A DNA stretch of 20,943 nucleotides, from the NCBI GenBank assembly GCA_002435875.1, contig DIVN01000006.1, positions 4,718 to 25,660 on the forward strand, in the 5' to 3' direction. Shown in pieces: positions 15,301 through 20,943 of the stretch (its first letter is position 1; every line of letters starts with the position of its first letter). The position numbers and the translations under genes were made by a program. Origin of the DNA: Anaerolineales bacterium UBA6131 (GTDB lineage Bacteria; Chloroflexota; Anaerolineae; UBA2200). The notes beneath the pieces are model-generated. The model saw only the letters and a program-made list of their open reading frames with translations. It did not search any database and was not told the origin of the DNA.

Positions 15301-16485
15301 CTACTTGGACCCAATCCAGAGGCTGCGAGGGGGCACGCTTCTTCCTCGGCGTATGTCCACAAGGAGGCCAGCATCTTCTAGTGCTCTGAGCTCGTCTGGG
15401 TGACAGAGTACGGTGGCGGCCGGCATGCCGAAACGCTCCTGGTAGCGCGAGAGTCCGTTACGAACCACGGTAACCGCGTCGTCTCCTGCACCAATCACGA
15501 TCCAGAGATATGAAGGGCCGGTACTGAGTGCACGCCCACGATTTGGGGGCGATCTGGTGGCTTTGGCTTTGGCGACGGGACGGCCACCTCGGCCTCTGCG
15601 GGGCGACATGGAGCTATCTAGTGGTTCGGGGCCAGTCGATCCGGGCGCATCTGATCCCGACTCGTCGTCCCGTTCGACCAGCTCCTCGGCGTATACGTCC
15701 ACAAACGCACCGTCTTCCGGTGGTGCCGTGACGTCTGGTGGTGGCTCTGGCGCTTTTGTAGTCGACCCCAACTCCGATACCACGGGCTTTCGTGCAGCCG
15801 ACACGGACACTTGCTCGACGGCGAGTCCAGTTTCCTGCGAGATGGTAGTGGGCATCGACGCCTGAGCAGGAACAGGTGGTTCACCGGTCACGGGTTGGTC
15901 TGCAGCGGCTCTGTCTTCTGCCTCCGAATCTAGCGGAAGCACGTCAGCCGCCGCGGGTGCTGCCTGTACGCTCGGCTGAGCCGGTACAGGAGTGGCGGCC
16001 AGGTCCGTTGCTACAGAGGCTGGCTCTTGTGGCGCTGCGGATACTGCAGGGCTGCGTCGGAAGGGCGCTAGATCGTCGATCTCGCATATTTTGCCACCCT
16101 CTACCACTACAGGTTTGCCCCGGCGTGCCCTGGCGATGGCTTCGCCGATGGTGACACCCGGCTGTGAAGTGGCAGCTTGCTCACCGGAGGCAGGGGGCGC
16201 TGGTGCGGTGGAGAAGGCTTTGGCGGCGTCTGGCTGCGTTATGATGTCTTCCCAAATCCGCGCAGATGTCTGCGCATCCGACCCAGTGCGGGTACGGTCG
16301 GGTGGCGGTGAGGGCTCGGGCGGGGTCAGTGCCTTTTGCACAACCTCAGTCCAGGTGCGTGTCTGCTTCGCGCGCTCCGCTTGCCAGACACTGACCTCTT
16401 CTGCGCTGGCGGGACCGACGGGACTGCCATCTACAAGCTTCACCCATCGCCCCGGTCGGTATTGGTGGTAGGTGATTTGGGCCAT
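15301..16485 (-). CDS. Pro/Ala-rich protein of unknown function with conserved-looking ends
   Basis: 394 aa from the ATG at 16485; an ATG at 16509 is in frame but overlaps the promoter. I do not recognise the family. The N-terminus (about 50 aa) begins MAQITYHQYRPGRWVKLVDG and looks folded. The middle, roughly 50-320, is low-complexity and rich in Pro, Ala, Ser and Glu, interrupted by GVTIGEAIARARRGKPVVVE and a basic patch RRGRGGRPVAKAKATR. The last 65 residues are compact: SYLWIVIGAGDDAVTVVRNG, then MPAATVLCHPDELRALEDAG and a C-terminal RSLWIGSK. No signal peptide or membrane helix is seen, so it is likely cytoplasmic. It is the first gene of a run with the LuxR-Kelch regulator. The product is certain as a coding region from its low-complexity composition and tight spacing, not from homology. 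Confidence 0.72.
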   Translation of the reverse strand: MAQITYHQYRPGRWVKLVDGSPVGPASAEEVSVWQAERAKQTRTWTEVVQKALTPPEPSPPPDRTRTGSDAQTSARIWEDIITQPDAAKAFSTAPAPPASGEQAATSQPGVTIGEAIARARRGKPVVVEGGKICEIDDLAPFRRSPAVSAAPQEPASVATDLAATPVPAQPSVQAAPAAADVLPLDSEAEDRAAADQPVTGEPPVPAQASMPTTISQETGLAVEQVSVSAARKPVVSELGSTTKAPEPPPDVTAPPEDGAFVDVYAEELVERDDESGSDAPGSTGPEPLDSSMSPRRGRGGRPVAKAKATRSPPNRGRALSTGPSYLWIVIGAGDDAVTVVRNGLSRYQERFGMPAATVLCHPDELRALEDAGLLVDIRRGRSVPPRSLWIGSK

Positions 16486-16490
16486 GGCCA

Positions 16491-16519
16491 ATTGTACCGT
16501 GGTCGACATCTAAATGCAA
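16491..16519 (-). promoter_or_regulatory. Promoter predicting a leaderless start for the Pro/Ala-rich gene
   Basis: On the minus strand, TTGCAT (16514-16519) and TACAAT (16491-16496) are 17 nt apart. Transcription should begin near 16484-16485, exactly at the ATG at 16485. Neither candidate ATG has a Shine-Dalgarno, which agrees with a leaderless mRNA and argues against the upstream ATG at 16509. Confidence 0.5.
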
Positions 16520-16630
16520 TCACATCTGCGAGAGTGGAGTAGGTGGCTTGGGAAAATGTGATGTGCTTTCATTGCTGGCGCGGCATGAGCCTACGCGCTC
16601 GGTGCGCGGCCGGTGGATGAGGGAAGCAAG

Positions 16631-16703
16631 CGCGCCTGGAGGGATTCGAACCCACGGCCTTTGGTTTCGAAGACCACTGCTCTGTCCGCTGAGCTACAGG
16701 CGC
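16631..16703 (-). tRNA. tRNA-Arg, anticodon UCG
   Basis: A full cloverleaf of 73 nt including discriminator G at 16631. The acceptor stem is GCGCCTG/CAGGCGC, fully paired; the D stem is GCTC/GAGC. The anticodon loop is CTTCGAA, so the anticodon is TCG, reading CGA and possibly other CGN codons. The T loop is TTCGAAT. Two stem positions are mismatched: G27-A43 at the top of the anticodon stem and T50-T64 in the T stem (GTGGG against CCCTC). CCA is not encoded. Identity is clear; the mismatches lower certainty that it is fully functional. I see no terminator with a T-run after it in 16520-16630. Confidence 0.9.
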
Positions 16704-16719
16704 ATTTACGATGACGTCC

Positions 16720-16747
16720 ATTATAGGCCGTGACCAGCAACGGTCAA
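16720..16747 (-). promoter_or_regulatory. tRNA-Arg promoter, TTGACC-16-TATAAT
   Basis: On the minus strand, -35 TTGACC (16742-16747) and a perfect -10 TATAAT (16720-16725) are 16 nt apart. The +1 should lie near 16713, about 10 nt before the mature tRNA 5' end at 16703. It is the best promoter match in the window, which fits a stable RNA gene. Confidence 0.75.
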
Positions 16748-16803
16748 AAGTGCAACTGGCCTGTCAGGAGGCGATGGTCGGAGGTTTGATTGCCGACGAG
16801 GTA

Positions 16804-18912
16804 CTATCCATCCTTGTACATAGCCATGTAGGCTTCAACGACCTGACGAAACAGGGGGGCGGCACGCGCGCCGCCCTCTCCACCATGCTCTAGCACAACA
16901 GCTACGGCGATGCGCGGGTTGTCGGCGGGAGCATAGCCCACAAACCAGGCGTGGGTCTCGTTGGGTGGCGCTTCGGCAGTACCTGACTTGCCGGCCATAG
17001 GGATCCGAGCGCCGACAAAGGCACGAGAGGCAGTGCCATACGTGACGACGCCCTCCATCGTTTCGCGTAACAGCTGCAGGGTCGACGCCTGCACAGGCAG
17101 CTGGCTGGTCACCGGACTTGGAAGCTGCACGGTGTTAGCGTCCTCTATGGGAATCAGGCGCTCTATTAACCCTGGTGTGCGCAAGGTCCCGCCATTGGCA
17201 ACGGCAGAGACCAGGTTGACCATTTGCAGTGGTGTAGCCAGCACGTCACCTTGGCCGATGGCCATGTTGGCGGCATCCCGTAGAAGCCATTGCTGTTCTG
17301 CGCCAGAGTAGTTTGCTGCTTTCCACGTAGGATCTGGTATAAGGCCAGCCGCCTCCGGCAGACCCTGCAGGCCGGTGGGCGCACCGAGCCCAAAGGCCCT
17401 GGCATAGCGCGGCAAGACATTGGGATCATGTGCATTGAGCGCGCTGCCGACCTCCCAGAATACTGTGTCACAGGATTGTACCAAGCCGTTGAACAAATCC
17501 AGTGTGCCGTGGCCTGTCTTGAGCCAACAGTAGCGGGGCGTACCTGTCCCCAGGCCCTCCCATGCGCCGGCACAGAAATAGGAAGAGTGTCGCGTCAGGC
17601 CCAAGACCTCTATTGCCGCAGAAAAGGGTATGATCTTGAAAGTCGATCCAGGTGGGTAGAGACCGGCGACTGATCGATTCAGAAATGGCTGTTGTGGGCG
17701 GGACAACAGTTCTTGTCTCTCGAGATCGGTACCGTTGACGAAGGTGGCTGGGTCATATCCGGGGTAACTCACCATCGCCAGCAGTCGCCCGGAGTCCACA
17801 CCTTGCACCACGATTGATCCAACTTGTGTTCCCAGGATTTGCTCGGTGGCCTGCTGAAGCTGCAGGTCGAGAGTCGTCTCGATGTGATATCCGGCTTGCT
17901 TCGGCCGGCTTCCCAAGGTCCAGACGATGCGCCCTTCGGGGCTGATGATGGCCAGCGTGGCCCCCCGCTGACCTGCCAGGTATTGCTCTCCCCATCCTTC
18001 CAGACCCACCACACCAATGACGTCGTTCTCCTCATAGCCCTGCGGTTTGAGAAGCTCCAGCGCTTCGGCATCCACTGCCGCCATGTGGCCGATAGTGTGC
18101 GACGCCGTGTCGCCTGCCGGGTACGCCCGTTGGCTCTTGGTGCGCCAGGTTATTCCGTCGATTTGGGCGAGCTCAGGCTCGTACTTCTGCCATTCACTTT
18201 GGCGTAGCGTGGCGATGGGCATGAACCAGTCGGGACGGGCAGCGCTGGAGTACCTGGAGCGGATCGCTTCCTCGGAGAGTGTCAACAGCTTGCTGAGAGT
18301 GCTGAGGAGGAGGGGCTCGTCTTTGATCTGGCCTGGGACGACGCCAAGCTCGAAGAGCTGCTCCTCCAGGGCCAGGGGCTGTCCATTGCGGTCGTAGATG
18401 GCACCGCGCTGAGGGCGCTCGATGAACATATGCACGAGGTTGTCGTGGACAAGCAGTGGAAAGATGGCCTCTGGTGTCCAGTCGATCAGCCATTGCCGTC
18501 CGTCAAACGACAAAAGGAGCGAGTTCTCCGATCGTATTTGCCCTACCAGGTGTGTGTCTATGGTGAGATTGAACGCAATCTGGGCAGTGTCGGTAAGGAC
18601 GCGCTGCGTCTGCGAAATACCAGCGGTCAGGTTGACGATGCCGGCCTCGTCGGCAATCGCCTGATGGCGTCCGACAAACCTGTCTGCGGAGATCTCCGCT
18701 CTGGCCGCGGGCGACAAAGCTGAATACATCTTGACATACGCCCCCTCTTGCCATGCGCGCAGGTAATCGCGCCCGACCGTCTCGGCGTCGGCCAGGGAAG
18801 GCGTTGGGGTAGGCATAGGCGTTGCAGTGGGAGTCGGCTGCGGCGGGGCTGAGCAGGCGGAAAGAAGAACGGCTGTGAGAGTGCAGGCCGCAGCGCACAA
18901 CTGACGTATCAA
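16804..18912 (-). CDS. Class B penicillin-binding protein, MecA/PBP2a-like architecture, lipoprotein
   Basis: 702 aa. It begins with a lipoprotein signal ending LLSAC (C20) and a Pro/Thr linker (about 21-40). Residues about 41-150 are an NTF2-like domain as in MecA (ADAETVGRDYLRAWQEGAY, DGRQWLIDWTPEAIFP). The dimerisation domain starts RPQRGAIYDRNGQPLA (about 166-182). The transpeptidase domain has S423-T-F-K426 with nucleophile Ser, S480-C-D482 at the SxN position and K642-SGT. It cross-links peptidoglycan at the outer membrane face. The start is TTG at 18912, set by AAGGAG at 18920-18925, 7 nt away; an upstream ATG runs straight into a stop. Bacillus PBP3 is another lipoprotein of this layout. 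A MecA-like layout does not by itself show beta-lactam resistance. Confidence 0.93.
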   Translation of the reverse strand: MIRQLCAAACTLTAVLLSACSAPPQPTPTATPMPTPTPSLADAETVGRDYLRAWQEGAYVKMYSALSPAARAEISADRFVGRHQAIADEAGIVNLTAGISQTQRVLTDTAQIAFNLTIDTHLVGQIRSENSLLLSFDGRQWLIDWTPEAIFPLLVHDNLVHMFIERPQRGAIYDRNGQPLALEEQLFELGVVPGQIKDEPLLLSTLSKLLTLSEEAIRSRYSSAARPDWFMPIATLRQSEWQKYEPELAQIDGITWRTKSQRAYPAGDTASHTIGHMAAVDAEALELLKPQGYEENDVIGVVGLEGWGEQYLAGQRGATLAIISPEGRIVWTLGSRPKQAGYHIETTLDLQLQQATEQILGTQVGSIVVQGVDSGRLLAMVSYPGYDPATFVNGTDLERQELLSRPQQPFLNRSVAGLYPPGSTFKIIPFSAAIEVLGLTRHSSYFCAGAWEGLGTGTPRYCWLKTGHGTLDLFNGLVQSCDTVFWEVGSALNAHDPNVLPRYARAFGLGAPTGLQGLPEAAGLIPDPTWKAANYSGAEQQWLLRDAANMAIGQGDVLATPLQMVNLVSAVANGGTLRTPGLIERLIPIEDANTVQLPSPVTSQLPVQASTLQLLRETMEGVVTYGTASRAFVGARIPMAGKSGTAEAPPNETHAWFVGYAPADNPRIAVAVVLEHGGEGGARAAPLFRQVVEAYMAMYKDG

Positions 18913-18919
18913 GACGTCG

Positions 18920-18925
18920 CTCCTT
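18920..18925 (-). promoter_or_regulatory. Shine-Dalgarno AAGGAG fixing a TTG start of the PBP
   Basis: AAGGAG lies 7 nt before the TTG at 18912, and the signal peptide begins there directly. No in-frame ATG upstream stays open. Confidence 0.75.
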
Positions 18926-18960
18926 GTCCCATGGTCATGGATCTCCTAAACGCTGCTGCC

Positions 18961-18988
18961 ATTATAGCTGAGCAGGTGACGGGGCGAA
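18961..18988 (-). promoter_or_regulatory. Probable PBP promoter with perfect TATAAT
   Basis: The -10 TATAAT is at 18961-18966 on the minus strand; the best -35, TTCGCC (18983-18988, 16 nt away), is weak. The +1 near 18954 gives a leader of about 42 nt holding the AAGGAG. It lies between the GT9 stop (19014) and the PBP, so the PBP need not depend on the glycosyltransferase operon. Confidence 0.5.
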
Positions 18989-19013
18989 AGCAGGTGCGAA
19001 TCCGGCGCAGTGA

Positions 19014-20240
19014 TCATCGTCTATGGTGCGTTGGCGTCTGCTGGTGCAGCGAAAGCGGGCCAGAGTCATCAGGCGAAGGCGATGCCAGAATCCGTTCGGC
19101 AGCAGCTACGACTGTCTCTGGCTCGATGTCTTGCATGCATGGATGCTCGGAGAGCTCATCTTCACGGTAGTCGAGCCGATTGCATGGCACGCAAGTCCGG
19201 CCAGACATGATGGCGATGTGCTTGTCGTTGCGTGGCCAGGGGCCGAACTTGCGAACAGAGGCTGGTCCATACAAGTGTACGGTCGGCGTGCCTACGGCAG
19301 TGGCCAGGTGAAGCGGACCGCAGTCCGGGCCGATGACTAGGCGCGCACGTTGGAAGAGTGCGGCTAGCTGCCCGAGGGTCGTGTCGCCGGCGACTACGCA
19401 GGCACGCTGCCGCATCCGGGCGCTGACAGACCAGGCGAGGTCCAGCTCAGACATCGAACCCGTAATCAGAATCTGGGCATCATGCCGCTCCGCAAGCAAA
19501 TCGGCGACGCTGGCGAAACACTCTGGCGGCCACAGTTTGACCCGAGCACCTGCTCCGGGGTGAATGATGACCGCATCGCGTCGCGCATCCATGCGGCAAC
19601 GCGCCAACAATGGACGCACATCCTCGGTGTCTCGGTCAGACACGGCGAACGCCAGCCGATAGTCGATCTGTGGGACGGCGGGACCCAGTTGTGCCACAGC
19701 CATCTGCGCCAAGCTTAGGTTTTGCTCGACTTCATGCTGTTCGGTTGCGTACGGAGACATGCGGGTGAGGAAGGGCTGGCAAACTGCCACCTCGTGGCCG
19801 AGACGATGCGGGATGCCCGCCGCATGGGCCAGCCATGCTCCCCACCAATGGTCGAAGCGTAACACGATGGCCATATCGAAGCGCTCTTTGCGCAGCACCC
19901 GGCTCCAGTGAAAGAGCAAGCGATAAGGCTCGACCGCTGATCGTTTGGGCTGTCGGCTGAAGCCAGGAAATGGGCAGACGATCAAGCTGTCAAGGTCGGC
20001 GTTACCACTGAGGACTGCTTCGCCCCACGGTCCCACCATTGCCGTTAGATGTGCGTGGGGCATTGCCTTGCGGAGTAGACGCAGCGCGGGCGTAGCAAAC
20101 AGCAAGTCGCCGACATGGTCAGGACGAATGAGGAGGATGCGAGGCTCGGATGGCTGCACACGAGGCGTGGCAGGCTGGACAGCCCGATAGATCGATCCTG
20201 CCATCCGCAGACCGTACAGGCGCAGGGTACTACGATTCAT
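19014..20240 (-). CDS. Glycosyltransferase family 9 (heptosyltransferase-like)
   Basis: 408 aa. The N-terminal GT9 motif is RILLIRPDHVGDLLFATPAL (34-53). The C-terminal donor-binding half has VIIHPGAGARVKLWPPECF, VVAGDTTLGQLAALF and VIGPDCGPLHLATAVGTPTV, all typical of the ADP-heptose:LPS heptosyltransferase family, plus the Cys-rich TCVPCNR...HPCMQDI tail found in many members. It transfers a sugar to a surface glycan; in a probable monoderm it would not be acting on classical LPS, so the acceptor is unknown. The start at 20240 overlaps the upstream GT4 by 11 nt; M13 at 20204 is a weaker alternative. A hydrophilic extension of about 15 residues ends the protein. Confidence 0.9.
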   Translation of the reverse strand: MNRSTLRLYGLRMAGSIYRAVQPATPRVQPSEPRILLIRPDHVGDLLFATPALRLLRKAMPHAHLTAMVGPWGEAVLSGNADLDSLIVCPFPGFSRQPKRSAVEPYRLLFHWSRVLRKERFDMAIVLRFDHWWGAWLAHAAGIPHRLGHEVAVCQPFLTRMSPYATEQHEVEQNLSLAQMAVAQLGPAVPQIDYRLAFAVSDRDTEDVRPLLARCRMDARRDAVIIHPGAGARVKLWPPECFASVADLLAERHDAQILITGSMSELDLAWSVSARMRQRACVVAGDTTLGQLAALFQRARLVIGPDCGPLHLATAVGTPTVHLYGPASVRKFGPWPRNDKHIAIMSGRTCVPCNRLDYREDELSEHPCMQDIEPETVVAAAERILASPSPDDSGPLSLHQQTPTHHRR

Positions 20241-20943
20241 AGACGTGATCCATCTCTTGCGCGATCACGCTCCAGTCGAACTTCTCGACCACGAGACGCC
20301 GCGCCGCCGCACCGAGCTTTAGTCGGCGATCGGCATCGTCCAGCAGGGAGATGACCTGTTGGGCGAAAGCTTCCGCTGTATCGGCAATCAGCAGCTCTCG
20401 GCCATGCTGGACCGGGATGCCCTCACAGCCCAAGGATGTGGAGACGATGGCCTTGGCCATAGACATGGCCTCCAGGACCTTCAGGCGGGTGCCTCCCCCT
20501 GCCAACAGAGGGGCGACATAGACCGATGCAGCAGCGACGTAAGGGCGAACGTCGTTTACGAACCCGGTGACTTCTACCCCCGGCATATCTGTCAACGCTT
20601 GCAGCCTGCTGTGCGGGTTCTTGCCGACGATCTGCAGCACGGTATCCGGTCGAGCCCGGCGAATGATGGGGAATACGAGGGAATAAAACCAGAGCACAGC
20701 GTCCACGTTGGGCCGAAAGTCCATCTTGCCAGTGAACACCAGCGTGGGTGCTGTAGATGTGGTCGGATCATCGGTAGGATGGTGATAGCATGTGTCGGCA
20801 CCGTTTGGAACGACAGTTGGCACGAGCCCGAGGCACAAACTCGCGAGGGTCTCGGCATCAGCGGGCGAGCAGGCCAGCACACGATTGGCCTGGCGACAGA
20901 AGGCAGCCTCATAACGGCGAAGCTTTTGCCACTGACCCCAGGA
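20230..20943 (-). CDS. Glycosyltransferase family 4, 5' end beyond the window (partial)
   Basis: The frame is open from the TAG at 20230 through the right edge; the last 21 codons read WQKLRRYEAAFCRQANRV before the GTG at 20880, in family register, so that GTG is internal. The visible 237 residues are the C-terminal donor-binding half of a GT-B enzyme: LVFTGKMDFRPNVDAVLWF, PDTVLQIVGKNP, VTGFVNDVRPYVAAASVYVA, then GGGTRLKVLEAMSMAKAIVS with the EX7E-type site and SLGCEGI. It resembles the PEP-CTERM/Stp1-type GT4 group (recollection, not searched). It is probably co-translated with the GT9 gene (11-nt overlap) in a surface glycan operon that continues to the right. Confidence 0.9.
   Translation of the reverse strand, partial: SWGQWQKLRRYEAAFCRQANRVLACSPADAETLASLCLGLVPTVVPNGADTCYHHPTDDPTTSTAPTLVFTGKMDFRPNVDAVLWFYSLVFPIIRRARPDTVLQIVGKNPHSRLQALTDMPGVEVTGFVNDVRPYVAAASVYVAPLLAGGGTRLKVLEAMSMAKAIVSTSLGCEGIPVQHGRELLIADTAEAFAQQVISLLDDADRRLKLGAAARRLVVEKFDWSVIAQEMDHVYES

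Noticed and set aside
16804..18912. Reading the PBP as a beta-lactam resistance gene (mecA-like)
   Set aside because: Only the domain order resembles MecA; the same order occurs in ordinary class B PBPs, so resistance is not supported.
1..20943. CRISPR array, insertion sequence, prophage or toxin-antitoxin pair
   Set aside because: No regularly spaced repeats, transposase, phage structural gene or convincing small gene pair was seen on either strand.

Overview
The window looks like chromosomal DNA from an uncultured member of the Chloroflexota (Anaerolineae/Caldilineae-like). This rests on family knowledge and gene content, not on a database search. The clues are lipoproteins with Pro/Thr 'TPTP' linkers behind the lipobox, a CapA-like lipoprotein of a type I associate with this phylum, a histidine-less Ccm cytochrome c system, a tungsten-type AOR with its own polyferredoxin, and a LuxR-HTH fused to Kelch repeats. 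Composition is fairly GC-rich and even by eye. I see no insertion sequence, phage gene or CRISPR array.

Layout, left to right. (1) 164-688 (-): RfaH/UpxY-type NusG paralogue behind its own promoter and apparently leaderless. (2) 800-7557 (-): a tightly packed run, HAD phosphatase > class V aminotransferase > ccmE > ccmF > ccmA > ccmB > ccmC > ccmD. Three of the junctions are ATGA start/stop overlaps. CcmE carries CxxxY instead of HxxxY and no ccmG/ccmH is present, as in the variant 'System I*'. (3) 7804-12130 (+): 4x[4Fe-4S] ferredoxin > AOR-family oxidoreductase (ATGA overlap) > CapA-like lipoprotein, behind a TTGCCT-17-TATGAT promoter. (4) 12182-16485 (-): a Pro/Ala-rich protein of unknown function > LuxR-TM-Kelch membrane regulator > VLCAD/ACAD9-like acyl-CoA dehydrogenase. 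(5) 16631-16703 (-): tRNA-Arg(UCG) with a strong promoter. (6) 16804-18912 (-): a lipoprotein class B penicillin-binding protein with a MecA-type N-terminal domain. (7) 19014-20943 (-): GT9 and GT4 glycosyltransferases with overlapping ends, the GT4 running off the right edge.

How the genes may work together (inference). The Ccm set would mature c-type cytochromes outside the membrane. The ferredoxin/AOR pair would move electrons between an aldehyde or acid (or CoA-thioester) substrate and the ferredoxin pool. The acyl-CoA dehydrogenase implies fatty-acid or branched-acid oxidation. The PBP, glycosyltransferases, CapA-like lipoprotein and RfaH-type antiterminator point to envelope and surface polysaccharide work. 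The most unusual cassette is the membrane-anchored LuxR-Kelch regulator 9 nt behind an uncharacterised disordered protein whose promoter predicts leaderless translation.
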